From positions 36,048-100,047 of the forward strand of contig DVOW01000051.1 of the NCBI GenBank assembly GCA_018713335.1: DNA of 64,000 nucleotides, written 5' to 3'. The notes beneath the pieces are model-generated. The model searched no databases and had not been told where the DNA came from. It saw only the letters and a list, made by a program, of their open reading frames with translations. How positions within the stretch are numbered: the first letter of the stretch is position 1; every line of letters begins with the position of its first letter. Made by a program: the position numbers and the translations under genes. The stretch is from Candidatus Merdivicinus intestinigallinarum. Its GTDB lineage: Bacteria > Bacillota > Clostridia > Oscillospirales > Ruminococcaceae. Of this stretch, positions 8,265-13,902 are shown in pieces.

Positions 8265-8345
8265 TAAGTCGACGCGGCCGCTGTACCCCGCGTTAGGCTT
8301 CGGCTGGCGCAAACAAGTTGCGCCCCAGTGAAAGATTATTTCCCC
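8247..8345 (+). repeat. Gene-end two-hairpin repeat, copy 1
   Basis: Begins with the palindrome CCGGCGAATCGCCGG, then TGATAAG and GACGCGGCCG, and contains a second hairpin GGCGCAA-ACAAG-TTGCGCC near 8314-8332. It shares order and sequence with copies at 8392, 10788 and 28091 (reverse), although its tail after the second hairpin is diverged. Confidence 0.65.
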
Positions 8346-8391
8346 GCTTTTAGGGCTATATCAGGGAAGCCCCGCCGCTAAGTCGCCGCGG

Positions 8392-8496
8392 GCCCGGAAC
8401 CCGGGCAGCCAATTCGCCGCGGCCGCACAGCATCGCACCACCCGCTGGACGGCGAAAATATTCGCCGTATGGGTAGATTTTATTTTCTTTCGTTTT
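8392..8496 (+). repeat. Gene-end two-hairpin repeat, copy 2
   Basis: First hairpin GCCCGGAACCCGGGC (8392-8406), then GCCGCGGCCGCACAGC, CCGCTGG, second hairpin ACGGCGAA (8449-8456) with TTCGCCGT (8461-8468), and the tail GATTTTATTTTCTTTCGTTTT. Same order as copies 3 and 4. Confidence 0.75.
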
Positions 8497-8519
8497 GTAG
8501 GGGCCGGGTTGCCCGGCCC
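8497..8519. repeat. GTAGGGG-type REP hairpin
   Basis: GTAGGGGCCGGG followed by TT and GCCCGGCCC; stem 8501-8519. One of at least eight such units in the window, each starting GTAGGGG or ending in CCCCTAC. Confidence 0.7.
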
Positions 8520-8569
8520 ACATAAACACGGGAACGTTTCTGGCAAACCACGGGCGCGCAATGCACGCC

Positions 8570-8797
8570 CCTACAATATCAACGGCACCAAATCATGATA
8601 CAATCCCGCCACGATGTCTTTCCTAAAAGTTGTACAACCAATACGCATCTGGTGGTATGCGGCCGCGGCGCGGGGTCCAGGGGCTTGCCCCGGCACGTTT
8701 TTCTCCCCCCTCTTTTTTCGTGAAAAAAAAGAGGGGGTGCTGTGTAAAACCTAAACATTTTTCTGTCCTCTGCCCCGCCGCATAGGCGGTACGCCGA
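8570..8797 (+). repeat. Long dispersed repeat, copy 1 (about 220 bases)
   Basis: Nearly the same sequence returns at 11065-11283. Landmarks: AACGGCACCAA, GATGTCTTTCCTAAAA, CCAATACGCATCTGGTGG, GCGGGGTCCAGGGGCTTGCC, then a long hairpin of a CCCCCTCTTTTTT arm against AAAAAAGAGGGGG, and ending CCGCCGCATAGGCGG. No coding potential was seen. Confidence 0.8.
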
Positions 8798-8835
8798 CAG
8801 AGCCGGGTTCCCGGCTCTATTCTTTGTAATCCCAT

Positions 8836-8869
8836 AACAAAACAGGGACGCCCCCAAGGACGTCCCTGT
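8836..8869 (-). terminator. Terminator of the URO-D family gene at 8901
   Basis: On the minus strand ACAGGGACG pairs with CGTCCCTGT (plus positions 8861-8869 and 8842-8850), followed by TTTTGTTATG. Confidence 0.8.
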
Positions 8870-8900
8870 AAATTCATTTTGCGTATGATGGAAAGGCCCC

Positions 8901-9884
8901 TTAGATGCCTTTGCCGTTGGGATAACGGTCGTAGTTGCCGTATTCTTTCCAAATATCCATCATCATTTCGTAGCGCTCCAACGGCATGCCGGTGTAAGCG
9001 CAGTTGGAAGTGGAGAAAATGTAGCCGTAGCCGCGCTCCATGCCTTCCCGCAGGGAACGTTTTACATCCTCCCGGCATTCCTCGTCAGTGCCGGTCTGCA
9101 GAAGGCCGCAGTTGACGTTGCCCACCAGGGCGATCTTATCGCCGATGAGCTTGCGGAGCTCGGGGATGCTGACGCCGCCCTGAGGATCCAGGGAGTGGAA
9201 AGCATCGGGGCCGCAGTCTGCCATCTGTTTGGCGATGGGCATGATGTTGCCGTCGGTGTGCTTGATGGTGTAGTAGCCCATTTTGCGGTACTCGTCAATG
9301 ACACCTTTCAGGTAGGGAACGATCAGCTCGTCGAATTTGTCGGGGCTGAAGAAGGGGTTGGTGTTGAAGCAGTAGTCGGAGCAAAGGGTAAAGCCGTCCA
9401 GCAGATGGCCGTTGTCGTCCAGCTTCCGGGCAAATTCCAAAGCGCTTTCCAGGCGGCGTTCGGACTCCTCATTGAGCTTTTCCGGCTCCTCGTACATTCT
9501 GGCGGAGAACTCGAACATGCTGTCGCCGTCCGGGATGGCCCAGGTGGGGTCGCCGTGCATCATCAGATAATACTCATCGCCGCTTTTTTCCCGGATCAGC
9601 TGCAAAAGCCAAAGGGCGTTTTCAAAATCGCCGGGATTGGGGTGCAGGAAAATGGCGCTGTGGCCGTACCGTTTTGCGGTTTCGATGTACAGATCCGCCA
9701 TTTCGTTCATGTGGAGGTTCCGTTCGTTCTGGCTCATCTGGTTCCATTGGGAATAAGCCCGGTGGGACTGATGAACTTTACCAAAAGCCTCCATGGTCAG
9801 GAAGAATACCAGCTCAAAGGTTGGCACCTGGCCGCCGATTTTCTCGCCTTTCAGTGTTTTGATAAACCGTTCTTTGTGTGTCAT
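8901..9884 (-). CDS. Uroporphyrinogen decarboxylase-family protein (MtaA/CmuA-like methyltransferase)
   Basis: A 327-residue cytoplasmic TIM-barrel protein of the URO-D superfamily. It opens with MTHKERFIKTLKGEKI, the usual start of the group. The zinc-binding residues of corrinoid methyltransferases appear as His in YYTIKHTDGN and Cys in VGNVNCGLL, with a third candidate in STSNCAYTGMP; these favour a methyltransferase-like enzyme over haem-pathway HemE, whose Arg/Asp set is not evident. Substrate is unknown. A second URO-D protein is at 12703 with an AraC regulator beside it, but the two are poorly similar and separated by accessory DNA. A CGGAG ribosome site precedes the ATG at 9884. Confidence 0.82.
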   Translation of the reverse strand: MTHKERFIKTLKGEKIGGQVPTFELVFFLTMEAFGKVHQSHRAYSQWNQMSQNERNLHMNEMADLYIETAKRYGHSAIFLHPNPGDFENALWLLQLIREKSGDEYYLMMHGDPTWAIPDGDSMFEFSARMYEEPEKLNEESERRLESALEFARKLDDNGHLLDGFTLCSDYCFNTNPFFSPDKFDELIVPYLKGVIDEYRKMGYYTIKHTDGNIMPIAKQMADCGPDAFHSLDPQGGVSIPELRKLIGDKIALVGNVNCGLLQTGTDEECREDVKRSLREGMERGYGYIFSTSNCAYTGMPLERYEMMMDIWKEYGNYDRYPNGKGI

Positions 9885-9987
9885 TGGGATTTCACTCCGT
9901 TCTGTTGGTCAAATTCCCGGTCGTCCCCTCTGTGATCTTCCGCGTGCTGAAACCGGAGCCGCAGAGGAGCCTCCCGCGCTTAGGTTC

Positions 9988-9996
9988 ATTATATCA
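9988..9996 (-). promoter_or_regulatory. Extended -10 promoter of the URO-D gene at 8901
   Basis: Minus strand reads TGATATAAT, a TGn-extended consensus -10, about 104 bases before the start codon. No good -35 is seen, as usual for this class. Confidence 0.55.
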
Positions 9997-10086
9997 CAGT
10001 CCGCTGGAAAATGCTATCAAAATCATTAGATTTTTCGCACTTTATTTAAGGTTTTCCGCAAATTGGTTTTTTCCAGATAAAAAATG

Positions 10087-10095
10087 TGTTATACT
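10087..10095 (+). promoter_or_regulatory. Extended -10 promoter of the HD-domain gene
   Basis: TGTTATACT on the plus strand, 30 bases before ATG 10126; no convincing -35 at 17 bases. Confidence 0.5.
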
Positions 10096-10125
10096 GACAG
10101 TATGCAGCATGAAAGGAGTGATTTT

Positions 10126-10788
10126 ATGGAAATCACCTACGACCTCCTGCGCCACAGTGAGGAAATCAACACCTATATCCGTCAGGCCGACGCTTCTCTG
10201 GAGGCGCTGGGATTTACGGAGCACAGCTTCGCCCATGTGGCCAAATGCGCCAAACAGGCGGCGGATCTTTTGGAAGAGCTGGGATATCCGGCCCGGACGG
10301 TGGAACTGGCCCGGATTGCCGGGTATCTCCACGACATCGGCAATGTGGTGAACCGGGTGGACCACGCCCAAAGCGGCGCGATCATGGCCTTCCGGCTTCT
10401 GGACAAGCTGGGGATGCCCCCGGAGGAAACAGCGGCGGTAATCACCGCCATCGGCAACCACGATGAGGAAACGGCCTACCCGGTCAATGAACTGGCGGCG
10501 GCCCTGATTTTGGCAGACAAATCCGACGTGCGCCGAAGCCGTGTCCGCAGCAAGGACACCATCGCCTTCGATATCCACGACCGGGTAAACTATGCCGTAG
10601 AGCGCAGCGGGCTGAAACTGGACAAAGAGGCAAAAACCATCACCCTGGAGCTGGAGATTGACTCCAGCATCTGCCCGATCCTGGAATATTTCGAGATTTT
10701 CATGACCCGGATGCTCCTGTGCCGGAAGGCCGCGGCCTTTTTTGACCTGCGGTTCGGCATTGTCATCAACGGCCAAATCATGATGTAG
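10126..10788 (+). CDS. HD-domain phosphohydrolase
   Basis: A 220-residue cytoplasmic protein with the HD metal-binding pattern: HSFAH (His33/His37), GYLHDIGN (His69-Asp70) and GNHDEE. HD proteins hydrolyse phosphate bonds in nucleotides or cyclic nucleotides; the tail beyond residue 150 (DLRFGIVINGQ at the end) matches a conserved clostridial subgroup of unknown substrate. AAAGGAGTG precedes ATG 10126; an earlier in-frame ATG at 10084 lies before the promoter and is not used. It is transcribed alone. A gene-end repeat begins on the last base of its stop codon. Confidence 0.82.
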   Translation: MEITYDLLRHSEEINTYIRQADASLEALGFTEHSFAHVAKCAKQAADLLEELGYPARTVELARIAGYLHDIGNVVNRVDHAQSGAIMAFRLLDKLGMPPEETAAVITAIGNHDEETAYPVNELAAALILADKSDVRRSRVRSKDTIAFDIHDRVNYAVERSGLKLDKEAKTITLELEIDSSICPILEYFEIFMTRMLLCRKAAAFFDLRFGIVINGQIMM

Positions 10789-10895
10789 CCCGGTAACCGG
10801 GCCGTTAAGACGACGCGGCCGTACAAACCCCTATCTGACCGCTGGAACGGCAAATAAATTGCCGTTATTAGGAAGGTTTCATTTTCTATCGTTTT
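10788..10895 (+). repeat. Gene-end two-hairpin repeat, copy 3
   Basis: GCCCGGTAACCGGGC (10788-10802) starts on the last base of the HD gene stop codon. It is followed by GACGCGGCCG, CCGCTGG, the hairpin AACGGCAA-ATAAA-TTGCCGTT and the tail GGTTTCATTTTCTATCGTTTT. Same layout as copies 2 and 4. Confidence 0.78.
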
Positions 10896-10973
10896 TCATC
10901 ACCAACCGAAAAACGTATTGGCCGATGCCCACATCGGCCCGCGTTTTTATGAAACCAAACAGACAACGAATTT

Positions 10974-10996
10974 GTAGGGGCGGTCATTGGCCGCCC
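10974..10996. repeat. GTAGGGG-type REP hairpin
   Basis: GTAGGGGCGG with a TCATTGG loop and CCGCCC. An inverted CCCCTACA lies near 11064-11071, so the two may form a paired unit. Confidence 0.65.
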
Positions 10997-11064
10997 GCGT
11001 ACAAGGCCGGAATATTTCGGAAAAATCACTGGGACGTCCGTCATCAAATTGATGACATGGCCGT

Positions 11065-11283
11065 CCCCTACAGCACCAACGGCACCAATACAACCCCCGC
11101 CATGATGTCTTTCCTAAAATTCGTACAGCCAATACGCATCTGGTGGTATGCGGCCGCGGCGCGGGGTCCAGGGGCTTGCCCCGGCGCGTTTTTCTCCCCC
11201 ATCTTTTTTCGCGCAAAAAAGATGGGGTGCTGCGTAAAACCTAAACTTTTCTGTCCTCCGCCCCGCCGCATAAGCGGCAATCT
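11065..11283 (+). repeat. Long dispersed repeat, copy 2
   Basis: Second copy of the repeat at 8570-8797. The long hairpin here has arms CCCCATCTTTTTT and AAAAAAGATGGGG: both arms changed relative to copy 1 (CTC/GAG became ATC/GAT) and pairing is kept. Confidence 0.8.
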
Positions 11284-11286
11284 GGC

Positions 11287-11312
11287 GGGCCGGGCGACCC
11301 GGCCCCTACAAT
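11287..11312. repeat. GTAGGGG-type REP hairpin, reverse orientation
   Basis: GGGCCGGG-CGA-CCCGGCCC followed by CTACAAT. Together with the preceding CCGCCGCATAAGCGGCAAT it makes a 46-base two-hairpin unit also found at 11831-11877. Confidence 0.7.
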
Positions 11313-11418
11313 GCCAACGCCACATCCCGGATTGATAACGGATGTTCTGGTAAAATGAACGTTTTACCGCAGAGCGCGGAGGACGCTGCCCCCTACAATC
11401 GTAAAATAAAAATCGTCA

Positions 11419-11447
11419 TTGACAAGTAGTTAACTACATGATACAAT
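11419..11447 (+). promoter_or_regulatory. Consensus promoter of ribbon-helix-helix gene 1
   Basis: TTGACA (11419-11424) and TACAAT (11442-11447) with a 17-base spacer. The spacer and the start region contain two palindromic operators. Confidence 0.85.
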
Positions 11448-11459
11448 GTAGTTAGCTAC
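11426..11459 (+). promoter_or_regulatory. Twin palindromic operators over the RHH-1 promoter
   Basis: GTAGTTAACTAC (11426-11437, perfect palindrome) lies between -35 and -10; GTAGTTAGCTAC (11448-11459) lies directly after -10. They differ by one base and their centres are 22 bp apart, two turns of the helix, so dimers would sit on the same face. The layout suggests autorepression by the small DNA-binding protein encoded just downstream (inference). Confidence 0.7.
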
Positions 11460-11474
11460 ACAAGAGGTGATGAA

Positions 11475-11648
11475 GTGGCTGAAAAAAGCAGAGCTGAATA
11501 CTTTCGCAAAAGACGCCAAGAACTGAAGCAGGTTGTCGTTATGGTTGAAAAAGAAAAGGTTCAACGTTTGGATGACAAGCTGCGTCAACAGGGAGAAAAC
11601 CGCACAACGTGGTTACGGCGTAAAATTGACGAAGAAATCAGCAAATAA
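11475..11648 (+). CDS. Small ribbon-helix-helix DNA-binding protein 1
   Basis: A 57-residue basic protein that starts with GTG 11475, seven bases after AGAGG (11463-11467). After an Arg/Lys-rich N-arm (SRAEYFRKRRQELKQ) comes the expected short beta strand VVVMVEKEK, helix A (VQRLDDKLRQQG) and helix B (TTWLRRKIDEEISK), the MetJ/Arc fold pattern. Such proteins bind palindromes as dimers of dimers and often repress their own promoter; the twin operators here fit. It is followed by a hairpin terminator and then the 5' part of a DUF6809-like gene, an arrangement repeated with a different regulator at 11954. Confidence 0.75.
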   Translation: MAEKSRAEYFRKRRQELKQVVVMVEKEKVQRLDDKLRQQGENRTTWLRRKIDEEISK

Positions 11649-11650
11649 AA

Positions 11651-11691
11651 AACAGCACCGCCACCCTAAGCAAGTTGCGCAGTGCTGTTTT
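11651..11691 (+). terminator. Hairpin after RHH gene 1
   Basis: AAACAGCAC and GTGCTGTTT flank a loop of about 20 bases, ending in TTTT. It separates the regulator from the DUF6809-like fragment and may only partly stop transcription. Confidence 0.55.
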
Positions 11692-11834
11692 AACCGACAG
11701 GAAAATCCTATCTGAAATCCAGTATACATCAGATGGGCGTTCTTGTCAAACACAATTTTTGACAGGAGGAACATGACATGTATGATTTGCGCGATTTATT
11801 TTTCGATATTTTGGAGCAGAAGCCGGACCCGCCG
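11692..11834 (+). repeat. 143-base direct repeat, copy 1
   Basis: Runs from AACCGACAGG to GGACCCGCCG and is matched at 12174-12316 with only about three differences. It covers an inverted repeat (ATCTGA/TCAGAT), a TTGTCAAA/TTTGACA hairpin, the ribosome site ACAGGAGG and the first 19 codons of the DUF6809-like gene. Confidence 0.88.
11778..11834 (+). pseudogene. Truncated DUF6809-like gene (5' fragment)
   Basis: Starts MYDLRDLFFDILEQKPDPP exactly like the intact gene at 12260, with one substitution (K for E at 15). After codon 19 the reading frame runs into a REP-type repeat (CCGCCGCATAGGCGG...) and the remaining three quarters of the gene are missing. The ribosome site is intact, so a short nonsense peptide could still be made. 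Confidence 0.8.
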
Positions 11835-11877
11835 CATAGGCGGCAATTTGATGGGCCGGGCAACCCGGCCCCTACAA
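11831..11877. repeat. 46-base two-hairpin REP unit interrupting the DUF6809-like fragment
   Basis: CCGC-CGCATAG-GCGG then GGGCCGGG-CAA-CCCGGCCC and CTACAAT. The same unit ends the long repeat at 11268-11312. Its first bases coincide with GACCCGCCG of the gene, which may have served as the target. Confidence 0.75.
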
Positions 11878-11891
11878 TTTTCAAAAAGGTA

Positions 11892-11920
11892 TTGACTTTT
11901 CTTTGTGATCACAGTATTAT
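11892..11920 (+). promoter_or_regulatory. Promoter of ribbon-helix-helix gene 2 with internal operator
   Basis: TTGACT (11892-11897), 17 bases, TATTAT (11915-11920). The palindrome TGTGATCACA (11904-11913) fills the spacer, the same position as operator 1 of the first cassette but with a different sequence. Confidence 0.75.
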
Positions 11921-11953
11921 AAGATTGTACCCATATTGAAAAGAGGTGAGGGT

Positions 11954-12130
11954 TTGGGTATTAAAAAAGGCACGAAACTGACCGACCATCCCAAAAACAA
12001 GATTCTCCGGATTCGGATGGACGAGGACACCGCCAATAAATTAAAAGCTGTTTGCGAGAAAAAGCAGAAAAGCATGTCCGATGTTGTGCGGGATGGAATC
12101 GAACAGCAATACGCCGAACTAAAAAAATAG
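11954..12130 (+). CDS. Small ribbon-helix-helix DNA-binding protein 2
   Basis: A 58-residue protein. The frame is open from TTG 11936, but the AGAGGTGAG site (11942-11950) fits the TTG at 11954, the same spacing as in cassette 1. Pattern: basic N-arm (GIKKGTKLTDHPKN), strand KILRIRMDE, helix A (DTANKLKAVCEKKQ), turn, helix B (SMSDVVRDGIEQQYAELKK), clearly of the CopG/Arc type. It is not recognisably similar to protein 1 apart from the fold, although both precede the same 143-base block. Likely an autoregulator acting on TGTGATCACA (inference). Confidence 0.75.
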   Translation: MGIKKGTKLTDHPKNKILRIRMDEDTANKLKAVCEKKQKSMSDVVRDGIEQQYAELKK

Positions 12131-12172
12131 ATGTAAGCCGCACCTTTGCAAACCAGCAGCCTACATCTATTC
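12127..12172 (+). terminator. Hairpin after RHH gene 2
   Basis: AATAGATGTA and TACATCTATT pair over ten bases around a 26-base loop. It takes the place of the hairpin after gene 1 but has unrelated arms; no T run follows, so it may be a processing or stabilising stem. Confidence 0.5.
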
Positions 12173-12173
12173 A

Positions 12174-12316
12174 AACCGACAGGAAAATCCTATCTGAAAT
12201 CCAGTATACATCAGATGGGCGTTCTTGTCAAACCCAAATTTTGACAGGAGGAACATGACATGTATGATTTGCGCGATTTATTTTTCGATATTTTGGAGCA
12301 GGAGCCGGACCCGCCG
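12174..12316 (+). repeat. 143-base direct repeat, copy 2
   Basis: About 98 % identical to 11692-11834 by eye. It contains the leader and first 19 codons of the intact DUF6809-like gene. Confidence 0.88.
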
Positions 12317-12508
12317 GAACTGGCCCAGACCTACCGTTATTTTTATAACCTGCTGGAAGAAAAAATACCCGATGCGCGGGATCTGGAAAAACTGGATACC
12401 GCCTGGGGAGCCTGCAACACCGAGCATTTATACCACGGGTTCGACATGGGCTTCCATGCGGCGATCCGGCTGATTTTTGAAAGACCAGCGGCGAACCGCC
12501 GACACTGA
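12260..12508 (+). CDS. DUF6809-like small protein of unknown function
   Basis: An 82-residue acidic protein with ACAGGAGG 6-13 bases before its ATG. The order of an N-terminal MYDLRDLFFDIL helix, a middle helical part (YRYFYNLLEEKIPDARDLEKL) and a C-terminal HLYHGFDMGFHAAIRLIFE resembles DUF6809, small proteins common near phage and conjugative elements in Firmicutes; this is from memory and should be checked. The C-terminal RPAANRRH is read from a small palindrome (CGGCG-AAC-CGCCG, 12490-12502), as in the Cys-rich protein at 8136. Together with RHH protein 2 it forms a two-gene cassette; a truncated copy precedes it. Function unknown. Confidence 0.65.
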   Translation: MYDLRDLFFDILEQEPDPPELAQTYRYFYNLLEEKIPDARDLEKLDTAWGACNTEHLYHGFDMGFHAAIRLIFERPAANRRH

Positions 12509-12521
12509 TTCAGGAAATTGG

Positions 12522-12601
12522 TAGGGGCCGGGTCGCCCGGCCCGCGTAAAATGAAAAACGTTTTGGGAATCTGGAGGGACGGGGAACCCGTCCCCTACAA
12601 C
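12522..12601. repeat. Pair of inverted GTAGGGG-type REP hairpins
   Basis: GTAGGGGCCGGG-TCG-CCCGGCCC at 12522-12543 and, reversed, GGGACGGG-GAA-CCCGTCCC with CCTACAA at 12577-12601. Facing inward, they make a typical paired unit. Confidence 0.68.
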
Positions 12602-12668
12602 GCCAACGCTGCATTCCGAATCGTATGGGTATCCAATGAACGGCCGCTAAACCACGCAATCACATGCA

Positions 12669-12698
12669 AAATGGACCGGTATCAAAACCGGCCCATTT
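12669..12698 (-). terminator. Terminator of the URO-D gene at 12703
   Basis: AAATGGACCGGT (12669-12680) pairs with ACCGGCCCATTT (12687-12698) with one mismatch; on the minus strand it is followed by TTGCATG. Confidence 0.7.
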
Positions 12699-12702
12699 CT
12701 TT

Positions 12703-13779
12703 TTACTCGTATTTGCCCAGTTCCAGGGCTTTTTCCAGGAAGAAGCAGTAGGTTTCGTAGTTGACAGTTTTGGGGATGGAGTGATCGCTGTGCACCACAT
12801 AATTGAAGCCCTGTTTCACAACCGGGATCTTGCTTTCCAGCTCTTTGGTGATGATCTCCCGGTCGTTGGTGTAAAGGGTGCGGACGTCGATGCCGCCCAT
12901 AAAGGCGATCTTGTCCCCATAGAGCTTGTGGAGCTTCAACAGATCCATGCCCGCCTTGATCTCGATGACCTGGAGGCAGTCCATGCCCGCTTCGATCATG
13001 TAGGGCACCAGGGGCTCCACAAAACCGCAGGAATGGACGATGACCGGCAGGCCGTGTTCTTTGGCCCAGCCGAAGGTCTTGATGTGGGAGGGCTGGATGA
13101 TCTCTTTGTACATGGCGGGGGACATAAAGGGGCTGCCCTTATAGCCCATATCCTCATAGTACCAGATGCCGTCCGGATAGCCTTCCTGCTCAAACAGGAT
13201 CTCCTGGAGCTTGATGGTCAGGTTTGCATAGGTTTCGGCCATATCCCGCACCCAGTCCGGGTCCAGGGCCATGCCCACCAGCATATTTTCATGGCCGCAT
13301 ACCGGATGCATGCACTCGAACACATTGACGCCACTCCACACGAAGAACCGTCCTGCATCTGCAGCGGCTTTTTTGGCCTTGCGGTAAGCCTCAAAGTTGA
13401 TGCGGCGGGGATTGGGCTCCAGCAGGAGGGGCTTGATCTTCTCCCAGTCCTCCCGTTCCTTCACCGTGAAATCCACATGCTCCGGGGTGGTGTCGTGGAA
13501 CTTATGCCGCCGGAGGATGGCGCCGTTTCCGTCCAAAAATGTAATGGTGTCCTCATCCTCTGCCACAACCTGCTGCTTGAAATCCAGGTCCGCCACCATG
13601 TTAAGGGGCCAGCATTCGGACATGTCAAAGCCGAAATGATCGTCGAAGGATTCCCCGTTGGGGATGTGCCCTTCGGCCCGCCAGGCGTTATAAGTGTCGC
13701 CCCAGAAATGCTCATAAACTCCAATGCGGTCCACCGGCTCGTGACGCAGGATCCGCAGCATCCGTTCTTTTCCTGTCAC
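12703..13779 (-). CDS. Uroporphyrinogen decarboxylase-family protein (corrinoid methyltransferase-like)
   Basis: A 358-residue URO-D superfamily protein. It begins GTG at 13779, six bases after AAGGAG; the longer open frame to 13839 would start upstream of that site and over the promoter. Typical landmarks: GKERMLRILRHEPVDRI near the start, WYYEDMGYKGSPFMSPAMY in the middle and VIVHSCGFVEPL, whose His-x-Cys is the zinc motif of MtaA-like methyltransferases. HemE is unlikely given the length and this motif. An AraC regulator lies 123 bases upstream on the same strand and may control it. The methyl donor or acceptor is unknown. Confidence 0.82.
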   Translation of the reverse strand: MTGKERMLRILRHEPVDRIGVYEHFWGDTYNAWRAEGHIPNGESFDDHFGFDMSECWPLNMVADLDFKQQVVAEDEDTITFLDGNGAILRRHKFHDTTPEHVDFTVKEREDWEKIKPLLLEPNPRRINFEAYRKAKKAAADAGRFFVWSGVNVFECMHPVCGHENMLVGMALDPDWVRDMAETYANLTIKLQEILFEQEGYPDGIWYYEDMGYKGSPFMSPAMYKEIIQPSHIKTFGWAKEHGLPVIVHSCGFVEPLVPYMIEAGMDCLQVIEIKAGMDLLKLHKLYGDKIAFMGGIDVRTLYTNDREIITKELESKIPVVKQGFNYVVHSDHSIPKTVNYETYCFFLEKALELGKYE

Positions 13780-13816
13780 AAAAATCTCCTTCTTTCGGAA
13801 AAAACTTTGTGGAATC

Positions 13817-13825
13817 AGTATAGCA
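13817..13825 (-). promoter_or_regulatory. Extended -10 promoter of the URO-D gene at 12703
   Basis: Minus strand TGCTATACT, 38 bases ahead of the GTG start. It lies in the AraC-URO-D gap, so the URO-D gene has its own start of transcription. Confidence 0.55.
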
Positions 13826-13902
13826 TAATTTCCCTGCAAGCGTTAGGATTTTTGTTGAAAAACTAGGACAAAAGTATCCTTTTCTGGAAAATAGGCGGGG
13901 CT

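Larger units (their letters stand above)
8265..8900. other. 636-base intergenic stretch made of repeats
   Basis: No gene is visible here. The space holds two copies of the gene-end repeat (8247 and 8392), a GTAGGGG hairpin (8497-8519), the first copy of a roughly 220-base repeat (8570-8797) and the terminator of the downstream minus-strand gene (8836-8869). Short reading frames across it read through hairpins and show no ribosome site. Confidence 0.8.
10789..11418. other. 630-base repeat-filled intergenic region
   Basis: No gene is supported. It holds gene-end repeat copy 3, a GTAGGGG hairpin (10974-10996) whose inverted partner ends near 11071, the second copy of the 220-base repeat (11065-11283), a reverse GTAGGGG hairpin (11287-11312) and a short CCCCCTACAAT relic near 11390. 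A long open frame at 10859-11335 crosses all of these and has no ribosome site. Confidence 0.8.

Noticed and set aside
10859..11335. 158-residue plus-strand frame
   Set aside because: It covers three different repeat families and has no start site or family-like sequence.
12664..13866. 400-residue plus-strand frame
   Set aside because: Antisense of the URO-D gene at 12703, which has clear motifs, promoter and terminator.
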